A stretch of 64,000 nt of DNA from Burkholderiales bacterium RIFCSPHIGHO2_12_FULL_63_20 (GTDB lineage: Bacteria; Pseudomonadota; Gammaproteobacteria; Burkholderiales; Burkholderiaceae_C): assembly GCA_001770775.1 (NCBI GenBank), contig MESA01000041.1:1-64000 (forward strand), in the 5' to 3' direction. The position numbers and the translations under genes were made by a program. Below, one piece after another: positions 1-9,727 of this stretch (its first letter is position 1; each line of letters begins with the position of its first letter). Below the pieces are notes generated by a model, which saw only the letters and a program-made list of their open reading frames with translations, did no database searches and was not told where the DNA came from.

Positions 1-54
1 AGTCTTGCGCTTGGCTGTCCAGCGCTTGATGTCGTCTTCCATCAGGGTGCTCAT
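1..54 (-). CDS. 5' end of a transposase OrfA-like protein, cut by window edge
   Basis: Only the first 18 codons are inside the window, reading MSTLMEDDIKRWTAKRKT. A good ribosome-binding site (AAGGA, 8 bases upstream) supports the ATG at 52-54. From memory, this N-terminus resembles the small helix-turn-helix first ORF of two-ORF insertion sequences common in Burkholderiales; the rest of the protein would be needed to confirm it. If correct, an insertion sequence ends just downstream of ssb. The alternative is an unrelated small HTH protein. Confidence is limited by the very short fragment. Confidence 0.4.
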   Translation of the reverse strand, partial: MSTLMEDDIKRWTAKRKT

Positions 55-90
55 CGTCGTTTCCTTCAACGTTAACACCTGAGCAGGAAT

Positions 91-106
91 TCACTGGGTC
101 AATACA
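91..106 (-). repeat. possible insertion-sequence terminal inverted repeat
   Basis: Read on the minus strand this is TGTATTGACCCAGTGA, which starts with TG and resembles IS3/IS150-type ends (TGTACTGACCCC-like). It lies 37 bases upstream of the start of the transposase fragment, a normal distance. The partner end and target duplication are outside the window or not visible. Bases 107-273 hold no gene or repeat that I recognise. Confidence 0.25.
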
Positions 107-273
107 GAAGCACCATGGCCAGAAGGTGTCGGTCGATCCTGGTAGGAATGTGACCTGTTGATCCAGCTTCACGGGTGCTTCCGTAATGCAGATCTGTTGG
201 AGTTGTTTACAAGTCTTGAAAAGTAGCTTGTAGCCTGCAGAACACTCCAAGCCCTAAGAACCTCGTCAACAAG

Positions 274-304
274 AAAAAAGCCCCAAGCGACAAGCACTTA
301 GGGC
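274..304 (-). terminator. intrinsic terminator of ssb
   Basis: On the minus strand GCCCTAAG and CTTGGGGC form an 8-bp stem (one T-G pair) around a 9-base loop, followed directly by six T. It sits about 30 bases after the ssb stop codon and faces the right way to end the ssb transcript. Confidence 0.85.
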
Positions 305-335
305 CTTTTGTTTACCATCTAGGCAAAGGTAAATC

Positions 336-869
336 CTAGAACGGGATGTCGTCATCCATGTCATCAAACCCGGTCGACGACTTGGGCGCCGGGGCCGGTG
401 CGGGCCGGGGAGCCGGAGCCGGGCGGGCTGCCGGACGGGCCGGGGGGGCTTGCTCGAAGTCGTCGCCGCCGCCCTGACCGCCGCCGTAGCCGCTGCCCTG
501 GGCGCCGCCGCCATAACCACCGCCGGTGCCGCCTTCACGGCCGCCCAGCAGTTGCATCTGCTCGGCCACGATTTCGGTGGTGTAGTTGTCCTTGCCGTCC
601 TTGTCCTGCCACTTGCGGGTCTTGAGGCGACCTTCCACGTACACAGGGCGGCCCTTCTTCAGGTACTCGCCGGCAATTTCGGCCAAACGGTCGTAAAACA
701 CGACACGGTGCCATTCGGTCTCCTCGACCTTGTCGCCGCTGCTCTTGTCTTTCCAGTTGCGGGTGGTCGCCACCGACACGTTGCACACGGCCGCGCCGCT
801 CGGGGTGTAACGCACTTCGGGGTCGCGGCCCAGGTTGCCGATGAGGATGACTTTGTTGATGGAGGCCAT
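336..869 (-). CDS. ssb: single-stranded DNA-binding protein
   Basis: SSB protects single-stranded DNA and recruits repair and replication proteins. The 177-residue product begins [20 protein letters not shown], the conserved start of the OB fold (residues 1 to about 110). A Gly-rich then Pro/Ala-rich flexible linker follows. It ends in the acidic tip DDMDDDIPF, the conserved docking peptide for RecQ, RecO, Topo III and others; recQ and topB are both in this window. The length matches bacterial SSBs. It is monocistronic, ending at the intrinsic terminator just downstream. I see no LexA box in the 160 bases before it, so SOS control is not supported here. Confidence 0.98.
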   Translation of the reverse strand: MASINKVILIGNLGRDPEVRYTPSGAAVCNVSVATTRNWKDKSSGDKVEETEWHRVVFYDRLAEIAGEYLKKGRPVYVEGRLKTRKWQDKDGKDNYTTEIVAEQMQLLGGREGGTGGGYGGGAQGSGYGGGQGGGDDFEQAPPARPAARPAPAPRPAPAPAPKSSTGFDDMDDDIPF

Positions 870-1030
870 GGCCTGATTCCTGATGGGTGATGGTTGGTTA
901 AAAAGGGTGCCGTTAGTTAGCCCGGCGATTATGACCGTTGCCTCCCACCTGTCCAGTCCTCAGGAAGAGGGCCCACCTTCGGGTGGCCTTGGTATCCTTC
1001 GTCCGTTCCCCTTCTCTTCAGGATTTCCCC

Positions 1031-1783
1031 ATGTGTCAGCTGCTGGGCATGAACAGCAACACGCCCACCGACATTGTGTTCAGCTTCTCGGGCTTTGCCA
1101 CGCGCGCCACCGAGCACGCCGACGGCTTCGGCATCGCCTTTTTCGAGGGGCGCGGCGTGCGCCTGTTTGTCGATCACCAGGCGGCCGTGGCCTCGCCCGT
1201 GGCCGAGCTCGTCAAGCACTACCCGATCAAGAGCCTCAACACCATCGCCCACATCCGCAAGGCCACGCAGGGTCATGTGTCGCTCGAAAACTGCCACCCC
1301 TTCGTGCGCGAGCTGTGGGGGCGCTACTGGGTGTTCGCCCACAACGGCAACCTGATTGACTTCGAGCCCAAGCTGCACAGCACCTTCAAGCCGGTGGGTG
1401 ACACCGATAGCGAGCGTGCGTTCTGCTGGCTCATGCAGGAGCTGGCCAAAAGCCACGCTTCCATGCCCTCGGTGGCCGAGTTGAACCACACCCTGGGCGA
1501 GCTGGTGCCGCAGGTGGCACGCCACGGCACCTTCAACTTCATGCTCAGCCAGGGCGAAGCCCTGTGGGTGCATTGCTCCACCCACCTGCACTACCTGCTG
1601 CGCCAGCACCCCTTTGGCCACGCCCGCCTGCAAGACCAGGACGTGGAAGTGAACTTTGCCGAGCACACCCAGCCCGGTGATCGCGTGGCCCTCGTCGCCA
1701 CCGAGCCCCTGACCCTCAATGAGGCCTGGGTCCCGATGCGCAAGGGCCAGTTGCTCGCCTTTGTGGGCGGCCAGCCAGTCTGA
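1031..1783 (+). CDS. class II glutamine amidotransferase (YafJ-like)
   Basis: The protein has 250 residues. The ATG at 1031 is chosen because it places Cys2 right after the initiator Met (MCQLLGMN), as needed for an N-terminal-nucleophile glutaminase. In-frame upstream codons would bury that cysteine. Family features visible are the RKAT and HNG segments (AHIRKATQG, FAHNGNL) of the GATase type 2 fold. The family releases ammonia from glutamine, but the physiological acceptor for YafJ-like stand-alone members is unknown. It stops one base before the convergent acyl-CoA synthetase stop, so the two genes abut tail to tail. The partner and exact reaction are not deducible here. Confidence 0.85.
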   Translation: MCQLLGMNSNTPTDIVFSFSGFATRATEHADGFGIAFFEGRGVRLFVDHQAAVASPVAELVKHYPIKSLNTIAHIRKATQGHVSLENCHPFVRELWGRYWVFAHNGNLIDFEPKLHSTFKPVGDTDSERAFCWLMQELAKSHASMPSVAELNHTLGELVPQVARHGTFNFMLSQGEALWVHCSTHLHYLLRQHPFGHARLQDQDVEVNFAEHTQPGDRVALVATEPLTLNEAWVPMRKGQLLAFVGGQPV

Positions 1784-3496
1784 TCAGGCCGACCGGGCTT
1801 CCTGCAAGCCCAGCTCGTCCTTCATCGCCTCGCGGATCTTGAACTTCTGGATCTTGCCGGTCACGGTCATGGGGAATTCGCTGACCAGGCGGATGTAGCG
1901 GGGCACCTTGTAATGGGCGATCTGCCCCTGGCAGAAGGCACGCAACTCGTCTTCGCTCAGCGTCTGTCCGGCGCGGGGGATGACCCAGGCGCACAGCTCC
2001 TCGCCGTACTTGTGGTCGGGCACGCCCACGACCTGCACGTCCTGCACCTTGGGGTGGCGGTAGAAGAATTCCTCGATCTCGCGCGGGTAGACGTTCTCGC
2101 CGCCGCGGATCACCATGTCCTTGATGCGCCCGACGATGTTGACGTAACCTTCGGCGTCCATGGTGGCCACGTCGCCGGTGTGCATCCAGCCTTCGGTGTC
2201 GATGGCTTCGGCGGTCTTGGGCGCATCGTCCCAGTAGCCGTGCATCACCGAGTAGCCACGCGTACACAGCTCGCCGGGTGTGCCCACGGGCGTGACCTCG
2301 CCGCTTTCGGGGTTCACGATCTTCACTTCCAGGTGCGGCTGCACAGTGCCGACGGACGAGACGCGCCGATCCAGCGGGGTGTCGGTCGAGCTCTGGCAGC
2401 TGACCGGGCTGGTTTCGGTCATGCCGTAGGCGATGGTGACCTCGACCATGTGCATGTCGCGCACGACCCGTTTCATGACCTCGATGGGGCAGGGCGAGCC
2501 GGCCATGATGCCGGTGCGCAGCGTGGACAGGTCAAACTCGGCAAAGCGCGGGTGGTCCAGTTCGGCGATGAACATGGTGGGCACGCCATGCAGGGCGGTG
2601 CAGCGTTCGGCCTGCACCGTCTGCAGCACGCTCAAGGGGTCAAAGCCATCATTGGGGTAGACGATGGTGGCGCCGTGCGTGAGGCAGGCCAGGTTGCCCA
2701 GCACCATGCCGAAGCAGTGGTACAGCGGCACGGGGATGCACAGGCGATCGGCCGGCGTCAGCTTCATGCATTCGCCGATGAAAAAACCGTTGTTGAGGAT
2801 GTTGCGGTGCGTGAGCGTGGCCCCCTTGGGAAAGCCCGTGGTGCCGCTGGTGAACTGGATGTTGATGGGGTCTGAGGCGGACAACGAGGCCGCAACCTCG
2901 GCCACGTGCGTGTCGCCCACGTGACCACGCGCCAGCAACTCCGAGAAACGCAGTGTGCCCGCTTCATTGGCACCTTGCCCCGCCACGTCGATCCAGGCGA
3001 CGGTGCGCAGGTGCGGCAGGCGTGCCGACGCCAACTGGCCAGGGGCGCAGCGGGCCAGCTCGGGGGCCAGTTCGCGCAACATGCCCAGGTAGTTGCTGGT
3101 CTTGAACTGCGCCATGGTGACCAGCGCCTTGCAGTCCACCTTGTTGAGCGCGTACTCCAGCTCGGCCGTGCGGTAGGCCGGGTTGATGTTGACCAGCACC
3201 AGACCGACCTTGGCGGTCGCCAGCTGCATCAGCACCCACTCGACGTTGTTGTGCGACCAGATGCCCACCCGGTCACCACGCCCCAGACCCAGTTGCAGCA
3301 GGGCGCTGGACAGCTGCTCGACGCGCGCATGCAGTTGCGCATAGCTGTAGCGTTGTCCCTGGTGCACGCTCACCAGTGCTTCGTGATCGGGTTGCTGCTT
3401 GACCATGGCGTCAAACAGATCGCCGATGGTCTGTTCGATCAGCGGGACGCTGGTCGCGCCACGGTCCTGACTATGGGTCAAACGTCCAGTGCTCAT
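1784..3496 (-). CDS. acyl-CoA synthetase (AMP-binding, FadD-like)
   Basis: This 570-residue ANL-superfamily ligase activates a carboxylic acid, probably a medium or long fatty acid, via acyl-AMP to acyl-CoA. The P-loop motif [10 protein letters not shown], the YGMTETSP motif and the C-terminal hinge with catalytic Lys ([14 protein letters not shown]) are all visible. The start at 3496 ([10 protein letters not shown]) has a GGAGAG ribosome-binding site; an upstream in-frame Met would add 30 residues with no site. It lies downstream of the short-chain dehydrogenase on the same strand, separated by 284 bases containing a strong palindrome, so it probably has its own regulated promoter. The substrate cannot be fixed from sequence. 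Confidence 0.9.
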   Translation of the reverse strand: MSTGRLTHSQDRGATSVPLIEQTIGDLFDAMVKQQPDHEALVSVHQGQRYSYAQLHARVEQLSSALLQLGLGRGDRVGIWSHNNVEWVLMQLATAKVGLVLVNINPAYRTAELEYALNKVDCKALVTMAQFKTSNYLGMLRELAPELARCAPGQLASARLPHLRTVAWIDVAGQGANEAGTLRFSELLARGHVGDTHVAEVAASLSASDPINIQFTSGTTGFPKGATLTHRNILNNGFFIGECMKLTPADRLCIPVPLYHCFGMVLGNLACLTHGATIVYPNDGFDPLSVLQTVQAERCTALHGVPTMFIAELDHPRFAEFDLSTLRTGIMAGSPCPIEVMKRVVRDMHMVEVTIAYGMTETSPVSCQSSTDTPLDRRVSSVGTVQPHLEVKIVNPESGEVTPVGTPGELCTRGYSVMHGYWDDAPKTAEAIDTEGWMHTGDVATMDAEGYVNIVGRIKDMVIRGGENVYPREIEEFFYRHPKVQDVQVVGVPDHKYGEELCAWVIPRAGQTLSEDELRAFCQGQIAHYKVPRYIRLVSEFPMTVTGKIQKFKIREAMKDELGLQEARSA

Positions 3497-3621
3497 GAAG
3501 GACTCTCCTCGGTGTGGATCAGCAGCCCCACTGACAGGCGCGGCACGTGGACATCGAGTGGTACTCAACAATTCACGGGCAGCCATGGCTGATGGCCGCA
3601 GGGGTAAGCGGCATGCCAGCA

Positions 3622-3651
3622 GAGCGCGTCACCAATAATTGAGACGCGCTC
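3622..3651. promoter_or_regulatory. perfect 9-bp inverted repeat, candidate operator upstream of the acyl-CoA synthetase
   Basis: GAGCGCGTC and GACGCGCTC are perfect inverted repeats separated by 12 AT-rich bases. They sit about 125-155 bases upstream of the acyl-CoA synthetase start, in a non-coding gap. There is no T run on either side, so a terminator is unlikely. Geometry fits a dimeric repressor site such as a TetR-type fatty-acid regulator, but no regulator gene is adjacent. The rest of the 3497-3780 gap shows nothing else I can name. Confidence 0.45.
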
Positions 3652-3780
3652 AGAAACTGACTGCATGATGCACGCAAGGGCTTGACACCACACGGAGGGA
3701 CAACCCTTATGAGTCCATGGCGTTACAAGGTCGACATTTTGTGAGTGCGACTCAATTTTTTGCGGCGATGCCCGGTGGCC

Positions 3781-4569
3781 TCAACGAGGGGCCATGCGCA
3801 AGGCGCCATCCAGGCGGATCACCTCGCCGTTGAGGTAATCGTTTTCGACGATGTGGCGCACCAAGGCCGCGTACTCGTCCGGCTGGCCCAGGCGGGCAGG
3901 GTGGGGTACGGTGGCGGCCAGCGAGGCCTGCGCGGCTTCCGGTAAGGAGGCCATCATCGGCGTGTGGAACACCCCTGGTGCCACGGTCATCACCCGGATG
4001 CGATCACGCGCCAGATCGCGCGCGGCAGGCAGCGTCATCGCCACGACGCCACCCTTGGAGGCGGCATACGCCACCTGGCCCATCTGCCCATCGAAGGCCG
4101 CGATCGAAGCGGTGTTCACGATCACGCCGCGGGAGTCGACCTCGTTGGTGCCCGGCCGGGCGGGCGAGGCCAGCATGGCGGCCGCCGCCAGGCGCATCAT
4201 GTTGAAACTGCCCAGCAGGTTCACCTGGATCACCTTCTGGAACGAGGCCAGCTGATGCGGGCCGTCGCGCCCATGTACTTTCTCGACGGCGGCCACGCCC
4301 GCGGCGTTGACCAGCACGTCCAGGCGGCCAAAGCGCGTGAGCGCCTGGTTCACTGCGGCGTCGGCCTGGGCTTCATCGCTCACATCGGTGGCCTGCCACA
4401 GCCAGCGCTCCCCCTGCGGGTCGCGCAGGCGCAAGGGGTTGTCGTCCCGCGGGGCAGCCCGGTCGGCAATCAGCACCCGTGCACCGGCTTCCCAGGCCAT
4501 CAGGCTCACCGCTGCACCCAGGCCGGAACTGCCTCCGGTGACCAACACCACACAATCTGCCAGCTTCAT
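3781..4569 (-). CDS. short-chain dehydrogenase, 3-hydroxyacyl-CoA dehydrogenase type-2-like
   Basis: The 262-residue NAD(P)-dependent SDR has the TGGSSGLG cofactor loop near residues 10-17, the NAAG motif, and the catalytic Tyr and Lys in YAASK. The insert after strand beta-2 and the C-terminal ending (NGEVIRLDGALRMAPR) resemble the HSD10/3-hydroxyacyl-CoA dehydrogenase group, which oxidises 3-hydroxyacyl-CoA in beta-oxidation. The start at 4569 has an AAAGGAG site 5 bases upstream. The neighbours (acyl-CoA synthetase downstream, thioesterase divergent) support a fatty-acyl-CoA role. FabG-like activity on ACP substrates cannot be excluded. Confidence 0.85.
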   Translation of the reverse strand: MKLADCVVLVTGGSSGLGAAVSLMAWEAGARVLIADRAAPRDDNPLRLRDPQGERWLWQATDVSDEAQADAAVNQALTRFGRLDVLVNAAGVAAVEKVHGRDGPHQLASFQKVIQVNLLGSFNMMRLAAAAMLASPARPGTNEVDSRGVIVNTASIAAFDGQMGQVAYAASKGGVVAMTLPAARDLARDRIRVMTVAPGVFHTPMMASLPEAAQASLAATVPHPARLGQPDEYAALVRHIVENDYLNGEVIRLDGALRMAPR

Positions 4570-4684
4570 CCAGACTCCTTTGTCACCCACCTTTGGGCGT
4601 TCAACCGTTTTTAACACCACCCGTCCGGGCCGGCCAATGGCATCATCCCGGCCTGCATCACCGCCGCAGTTTGACCCTTCGCCC

Positions 4685-5140
4685 ATGAGCATCGAGAACC
4701 TGAACTGGGACCTCCCCCAGTTGCCCTACACCCTGAACGTCACCGTGCAGGCGCCCCACATCGACCTCATGCGCCACACCAACAACGTGGTGTACCTGCA
4801 GTGGCTCGAAGACATCGCCTGGGCGCACTCGGCTGCCTTGGGCCTGGGTCCTCAAGAATATGAAGCACTCGGGCACGGCATGGTCGTGCGCCAACACGAG
4901 CTCAACTACCTGGCTGCCACGCGCCTGGGCGAGCGCATCGTGCTGGGCACCTGGCTGACCCGGGCCGACAAGCTGACCCTGCAGCGTCACTATCAGTTCA
5001 TCCGCGAAGACGATGGGCTGACCGTGTTCCGGGGCCGCTCCGAGTTCGTCTGCGTGGACATCGCTGAAGGCAAGGTGCGGCGCATGCCCCCGGCTTTCGT
5101 GGCCGCTTACACCGGCGCCCTCGTGGAGCCCAAGCTGTGA
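4685..5140 (+). CDS. acyl-CoA thioesterase, 4HBT/YbgC-like hot-dog fold
   Basis: A 151-residue protein of the hot-dog thioesterase family, which hydrolyses acyl-CoA to free acid and CoA. The family signature is seen as [18 protein letters not shown] near residues 25-42, including the Asp and the NN-x3-Y pattern. I chose ATG 4685 because the domain starts soon after; a Met 16 codons upstream is possible, and neither has a clear ribosome-binding site. It is divergent from the dehydrogenase, 115 bases away. Its stop overlaps the recQ start in a GTGA, so recQ is translationally coupled to it. Chain-length preference is not predictable. Confidence 0.85.
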   Translation: MSIENLNWDLPQLPYTLNVTVQAPHIDLMRHTNNVVYLQWLEDIAWAHSAALGLGPQEYEALGHGMVVRQHELNYLAATRLGERIVLGTWLTRADKLTLQRHYQFIREDDGLTVFRGRSEFVCVDIAEGKVRRMPPAFVAAYTGALVEPKL

Positions 5141-6978
5141 ACTCTCGCGAACCGCTGGCCATCCTGCAGGAAGTCTTTGGCTACACCGCCTTTCGAGGGC
5201 AGCAACAGGCCATCGTCGACCACGTCACAGCCGGGCACGACGCCTTGGTGCTGATGCCCACGGGTGGCGGCAAGAGCCTGTGTTACCAGGTGCCCGCCAT
5301 CGCGCGACACCGCGCGGGCATGGGTGTCACCGTGGTCGTGTCCCCCCTGATTGCGCTGATGCACGACCAGGTCGGTGCGCTCGAAGAAGTGGGTGTGCAT
5401 GCGGCGTTTCTGAACAGCACCCTCAGCCTGGAAGACACCCAGCGCATCGAGCGCGAGATGATGGCCGGCCGCATGGTGATGCTCTACGCCGCGCCCGAGC
5501 GCGTCACCAACCTGCGCTTTCAGGCGCAACTGGCCAGCCTGCACGAGCGCGGCTTGCTCAGCCTGTTCGCCATCGACGAGGCGCACTGCGTCAGCCAGTG
5601 GGGACATGACTTCCGTGAAGACTACTTGCAGCTCAGCATGCTGCACGAGCGCTTCCCCGACGTGCCCCGTCTGGCCCTGACTGCGACCGCCGACGACCAC
5701 ACCCGTGCCGACATGATCGAGCGCCTGCAACTGCAGGACGCCCGCGTCTTCATCAGCAGCTTCGACCGACCCAACATCCGCTACACCCTGGTCGAAAAGG
5801 ACAACCCGCGCCAGCAACTGCTGCGCTTCATCCGCGACGAGCACGACGGCGACGCCGGCATCGTCTATTGCCAGAGCCGCCGCAAGGTGGAAGAAACCGC
5901 CGACTGGCTGAACCAGCAAGGCATCACCGCCTTGCCGTATCACGCCGGCCTGGACGCCAAGGTACGCCAGCGTCACCAGGACCGTTTCTTGCGCGAAGAC
6001 GGCATCGTCATGGTCGCCACCGTGGCCTTCGGCATGGGCATCGACAAGCCCGATGTGCGCTTTGTGGCCCACCTGGACCTGCCCAAGAACATCGAAGGCT
6101 ACTACCAGGAGACTGGCCGGGCCGGGCGCGATGGCGGCGAGGCCGACGCCTGGCTCACCTACGGCCTGGCCGATGTGGTCAACCAGCGCCGCATGATCGA
6201 CGAAAGCCCGGCCACCGACGACTTCAAGCGCATCCAGCGCGGCAAGCTCGATGCCTTGCTGGCCCTGGCCGAAGCCCACGACTGCCGCCGCGTGCGCCTG
6301 CTGAGCTATTTTGGCGAAGACAGCCAGCCCTGCGGCAACTGCGACAACTGCCTGCGCCCGCCCGCCACCTGGGACGGCACCGACGCGGCCCGCAAGCTGC
6401 TCAGCTGCATCTACCGCTTTTGGCAGCATGGCCAGCAGCGCTTTGGCGCCGGCCACCTCATCGACGTGCTGCGCGGCAAAGAGACCGACAAGGTGCAGCA
6501 ATACGGCCATCAGAGCCTGAGCACCTTCGGCGTGGGCGCCGACCTGTCCGAAAACCAGTGGCGCGCCGTGCTGCGCCAACTCGTGGCCCTGGGCCATGTG
6601 GTGGCCGAGGGCGAGTACAACACCCTGGCCCTGACCGACAGCGCCCGCGCCGTGCTCAAGGGCGAGGTGCAACTGACCCTGCGGGAAGCCGCCGAGGCAC
6701 CGCGCCGCAGCAAGGTAGGCAAAGGGGCCAGCAAGTCCGCCGCGCCAGCCGACCTGACGGGCGACGCCTTGGCGCGCTTCGCCGATCTGCGGGCCTGGCG
6801 TGCCGAGGTCGCCCGGGAGCACAACCTGCCGGCCTACATCGTCTTCAACGACGCGACTTTGGCGGACATGGCCCGCATCGCGCCGCAGACCTTGGGTGAG
6901 CTGGGGCAGATCAGCGGAGTGGGGGTCAAAAAGTTACAGGCGTATGGCGAGCAGATCCTGCTTGTCCTGAAACCCTGA
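5137..6978 (+). CDS. recQ: ATP-dependent DNA helicase RecQ
   Basis: This 613-residue 3'-5' helicase acts in recombination and replication repair with SSB and topoisomerase III, both also encoded in the window. Walker A PTGGGKS is at 41-47 and the DEAH box at 147-150, followed by the RecQ aromatic-rich loop ([10 protein letters not shown]). Cys383, Cys399, Cys402 and Cys405 form the RQC zinc site. A winged helix follows, and the C-terminal HRDC domain spans about 530-613. It starts with GTG, and GTGA overlaps the thioesterase stop by 4 bases, a clear coupling signal. Length and domain order match E. coli RecQ. I see no terminator after it. Confidence 0.97.
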   Translation: MNSREPLAILQEVFGYTAFRGQQQAIVDHVTAGHDALVLMPTGGGKSLCYQVPAIARHRAGMGVTVVVSPLIALMHDQVGALEEVGVHAAFLNSTLSLEDTQRIEREMMAGRMVMLYAAPERVTNLRFQAQLASLHERGLLSLFAIDEAHCVSQWGHDFREDYLQLSMLHERFPDVPRLALTATADDHTRADMIERLQLQDARVFISSFDRPNIRYTLVEKDNPRQQLLRFIRDEHDGDAGIVYCQSRRKVEETADWLNQQGITALPYHAGLDAKVRQRHQDRFLREDGIVMVATVAFGMGIDKPDVRFVAHLDLPKNIEGYYQETGRAGRDGGEADAWLTYGLADVVNQRRMIDESPATDDFKRIQRGKLDALLALAEAHDCRRVRLLSYFGEDSQPCGNCDNCLRPPATWDGTDAARKLLSCIYRFWQHGQQRFGAGHLIDVLRGKETDKVQQYGHQSLSTFGVGADLSENQWRAVLRQLVALGHVVAEGEYNTLALTDSARAVLKGEVQLTLREAAEAPRRSKVGKGASKSAAPADLTGDALARFADLRAWRAEVAREHNLPAYIVFNDATLADMARIAPQTLGELGQISGVGVKKLQAYGEQILLVLKP

Positions 6979-7188
6979 GCATTGCCCCGAATGTGTTGCG
7001 GTACGGCAACGGAATCGCACATCTTTTGGTCCTTCCCTAGGGGGAGGTGACTGTTTTGTCCGGTCTTCGCTTGGTCTGATGCGCGTTTACTGTGCAGAAT
7101 CAGTTCATCAGCTTCGGCTCATGCCCCAACATGGCGTGATAGCGCACCAAGCGCGTGCTGATGAACCCTGTATCAAAGGAGAACCTGA

Positions 7189-8244
7189 ATGTTCGCTAAG
7201 AAGAATCTGATTGCTGTTGCCGCTCTGGCTACCCTGGCTGTGTCGGCCCAAGCTCAATCGAGCGTGACTCTGTACGGTAACGTTGACGCTGGCTTGGCTT
7301 ACTCCAAGACCAAGCAAGGTGGCGTCAGCAACTCGACGACCTCTGTCGAATCCTCCGTCCTGACGGACAGCTTCTTCGGCCTGAAGGGCCAAGAAGACCT
7401 GGGTGGCGGCCTGAAGGCAGTCTTCAAGCTGGAAAGCTCCATCAATGTTGACACTGGTTCGCAAGCTACCGGCAACTTCTTCGGCAAGAACGCTTACGTC
7501 GGTCTGGCTGGTGACTTCGGTACCGTGAAGTTGGGTAACCAAGAAAGCCTGTTCAAGAACGAAGCCGCCGCTTTCGACGCCTTCGGTTCGTCGCGCGTTC
7601 TGTCTGTGTCCACTAACCTGTTCACTGGCATTTCCGGCCTGGGTGGCAGCTGGCAAAACACCATCGGCTACACCTCGCCGAGCTTCAGCGGCCTGACCCT
7701 GTCGGCTCAGCACAGCGCTCGTGAAGGTAACACCGGCGCGTCCGCTGTGACCGTCAACGGTGGTGCCACGGCTGTTGCCGCCAACTATACCGCTGGCGCC
7801 CTGGGCCTGTCGGCTGTGATCGGCGACGTGCGCAGCACCAATGCTACGGCCGCTGCCGAACAGCAAAAGGCATGGTTGCTGGGCGCTTCGTACGACTTCG
7901 GCGTTGCGAAGGCCTTTGCTCAATACGGCCAGAACAAGTTTGAAGATGCAGCCGGTGCTGACAACGGCAAGGCCAAGTTCTTCCAACTGGGCGCCGTGGT
8001 GCCTGTGACCCAAGCTGGTTCCGTGCATGCTTCTTACGGCCAAGTGAAGGTTGAAGACATCAAGGCCCGCCAGTTCTCGTTGGCTTACCACCACACCCTG
8101 TCCAAGCGTACCAGCGTCTACGCTGGCGTCACGTACATCAAGGATGACATCCTGGGTCGTGTGGTTGCTGAAGAGCTGGCGATCCCCTACGCTGGTGAAA
8201 CCAAGACCACTGCCGTGGCCGTTGGCCTGCGTCACGCCTTCTGA
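7189..8244 (+). CDS. Gram-negative outer-membrane porin (porin 1)
   Basis: The 351-residue protein has a signal peptide (MFAKKNLIAVAALATLAVSA, cleavage probably after AQA) followed by QSSVTLYG, the usual start of Burkholderiales general porins. It ends in VGLRHAF; the terminal Phe is the BAM insertion signal of trimeric 16-strand beta-barrels. AAAGGAG precedes the ATG. Codon use is unusually rich in T-ending codons such as GCT, GGT and GTT compared with flanking genes, as expected for very high expression. A dyad GTTGC-N6-GCAAC at 6995-7010 and a weak GG-N10-GC site at 7004-7019 lie upstream, but neither is convincing as a control site. It is the first of three paralogues. Confidence 0.95.
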   Translation: MFAKKNLIAVAALATLAVSAQAQSSVTLYGNVDAGLAYSKTKQGGVSNSTTSVESSVLTDSFFGLKGQEDLGGGLKAVFKLESSINVDTGSQATGNFFGKNAYVGLAGDFGTVKLGNQESLFKNEAAAFDAFGSSRVLSVSTNLFTGISGLGGSWQNTIGYTSPSFSGLTLSAQHSAREGNTGASAVTVNGGATAVAANYTAGALGLSAVIGDVRSTNATAAAEQQKAWLLGASYDFGVAKAFAQYGQNKFEDAAGADNGKAKFFQLGAVVPVTQAGSVHASYGQVKVEDIKARQFSLAYHHTLSKRTSVYAGVTYIKDDILGRVVAEELAIPYAGETKTTAVAVGLRHAF

Positions 8245-8282
8245 TCGGATTCAGGCTGTTAAAGCCTGAGCCTTTGATCACC

Positions 8283-8308
8283 AAAGCGCCCTTCGGGGCG
8301 CTTTTTTT
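8283..8308 (+). terminator. intrinsic terminator of porin 1
   Basis: GCGCCC-TTCG-GGGCGC forms a 6-bp GC stem on a stable tetraloop, followed by seven T, 42 bases after the porin 1 stop. It makes porin 1 a single-gene transcript. Confidence 0.92.
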
Positions 8309-8411
8309 CGTCTCAGAACGCACCAGATCGGTGATGTTTGACGGGTTTTCCGTGGCGGAATTGGTGCCTGTGGCGGGGGGGCGACACATTGTGCATCGCT
8401 GTGGTGCAGGT

Positions 8412-8427
8412 TGGCCCGGGTTTTGCT
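8412..8427 (+). promoter_or_regulatory. candidate sigma-54 promoter for porin 2
   Basis: TGGCCCGGGTTTTGCT matches the -24/-12 pattern TGGCACG-N4-TTGCW with one mismatch and has the required GG-N10-GC spacing. It would give a leader of about 100 bases before the ATG at 8537. This is pattern matching only, and no activator site was identified. Confidence 0.4.
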
Positions 8428-8536
8428 TTCTGCTTGGCTGTGAGGCGCTTCCCTCTCACAATCAGGCTCAAGGGCTGCGTGACAAACCTGTGACGCAATC
8501 CGGCTTCACTCCCCATTTCATTGCTAGGAGAACTTG

Positions 8537-9589
8537 ATGTTTGCAAAGAAGACCCTGGTGGCTGCGGCCGCCCTGCTGGCTGTCGCTGGCGCTGCTCAAG
8601 CCGAATCCAGCGTCAAGCTGTACGGCTATATCGAAGCGTCGGTGGGCTCGTTTGAAGATTTCAACTTTGTCGATGGCACCACTGATCGCGCCACCAAGGT
8701 GGAAAGCGGCAACATGATGACCAGCTTCTTCGGCCTGTCGGGTTCTGAAGATCTGGGCGGTGGTTTGAAGGCCGAGTTCGTGCTCGAGAGCTTCTTGGCG
8801 GGTGACACCGGCTCTGAAGTTCGCAACTTGGCTGGTGGTTTCTGGGGGCGCGGTTCCTGGGTCGGCGTGAGCGGTGATTTCGGTCGCGTGGCTCTGGGGC
8901 AGTATGACAACGCCTTCTTCACCATGGGGCTGGCTTACAACCCCTTCGGTTCGTCCATGACCTTCTCGCCCTCGATGGTGTCGTACTACAGCTTGGGCGG
9001 CTTCTTGGCTCCCAGCCTGGGATATGACACCGGTTGGGTGAACTCCATCACCTACGAAACGCCCACGCTCGGTGGATTCACGGCTGCGTTGCAGTATGCG
9101 CCCAAGGAAACATCTGCCGGTGGTGACGCCAAGAACAACTACGCTGTCTCTGCTGCGTACAACGCTGGCGCATTGAGCGTGATGGGTGTCTACACCTCAT
9201 CGGGCGCCATCAACTCGGCCTACTTCGACCGTCAGAAGAACTGGGGTCTGGGCGCCAGCTACGACTTTGGCGCAGCCAAGCTTTTTGCTCAGTATTCCGT
9301 CGTCAAGAGGGAAACTGGCGGTGCGGACGGCAAGTCCAAGTTCTTCCAGATCGGTGCCACAGTTCCTGTGACCGAGGCTGGCAAAGTCATGGTCTCCTAT
9401 GGTCAGACCAAGTATGACGATTTCTATGTGGCCGACGGCAAGCTCAAGCAGTTCTCGCTGGGCTATGACCACTCCTTGTCCAAGCGCTCGGGTGTGTACG
9501 CTGCTTTGACCAGCAAGAAATTGTCTGATTTCGGCTTCGAAGACGAAACCGCCAACACCTTCGCTGTGGGCCTGCGTCACGCTTTCTAA
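8537..9589 (+). CDS. Gram-negative outer-membrane porin (porin 2)
   Basis: A 350-residue paralogue of porin 1 with signal peptide MFAKKTLVAAAALLAVAGAA, mature start ESSVKLYGYIEAS and terminal VGLRHAF. AGGAG sits 6 bases before ATG 8537; a TTG three bases... codons earlier is not needed. Conserved porin segments include MTSFFGLSGSEDLGGGLKAE and the KFFQIGA strand near the C-terminus. It is flanked by its own terminator and a sigma-54-like site, so it appears independently regulated from porin 1. Substrate specificity (anions, small acids or general) cannot be read from sequence. Confidence 0.94.
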   Translation: MFAKKTLVAAAALLAVAGAAQAESSVKLYGYIEASVGSFEDFNFVDGTTDRATKVESGNMMTSFFGLSGSEDLGGGLKAEFVLESFLAGDTGSEVRNLAGGFWGRGSWVGVSGDFGRVALGQYDNAFFTMGLAYNPFGSSMTFSPSMVSYYSLGGFLAPSLGYDTGWVNSITYETPTLGGFTAALQYAPKETSAGGDAKNNYAVSAAYNAGALSVMGVYTSSGAINSAYFDRQKNWGLGASYDFGAAKLFAQYSVVKRETGGADGKSKFFQIGATVPVTEAGKVMVSYGQTKYDDFYVADGKLKQFSLGYDHSLSKRSGVYAALTSKKLSDFGFEDETANTFAVGLRHAF

Positions 9590-9611
9590 AGTCATCCTTC
9601 CTTGGATGTCA

Positions 9612-9633
9612 GGGCGCCTTCGGGCGCCTTTTT
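9612..9633 (+). terminator. intrinsic terminator of porin 2
   Basis: GGCGCC-TTCG-GGCGCC with a G upstream and five T downstream, 22 bases after the porin 2 stop. It uses the same TTCG-loop design as the porin 1 terminator. Confidence 0.88.
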
Positions 9634-9727
9634 CATTTTGGTGCGCTCAAATGTCTCTAAATTGGTGCCTCATGGTGCCAATTTCGCTTTGCTGGCGCGG
9701 TTTCTCTGATGTTGGGCACCGCCATCC

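Noticed and set aside
970-1000. Attenuator upstream of the amidotransferase gene
   Set aside because: A CCACC-TTCG-GGTGG hairpin exists but without following T; no alternative pairing seen.
3681-3716. Sigma-70 promoter TTGACA/TTATGA on the plus strand
   Set aside because: The spacing is 19 bases and no plus-strand gene begins within 900 bases.
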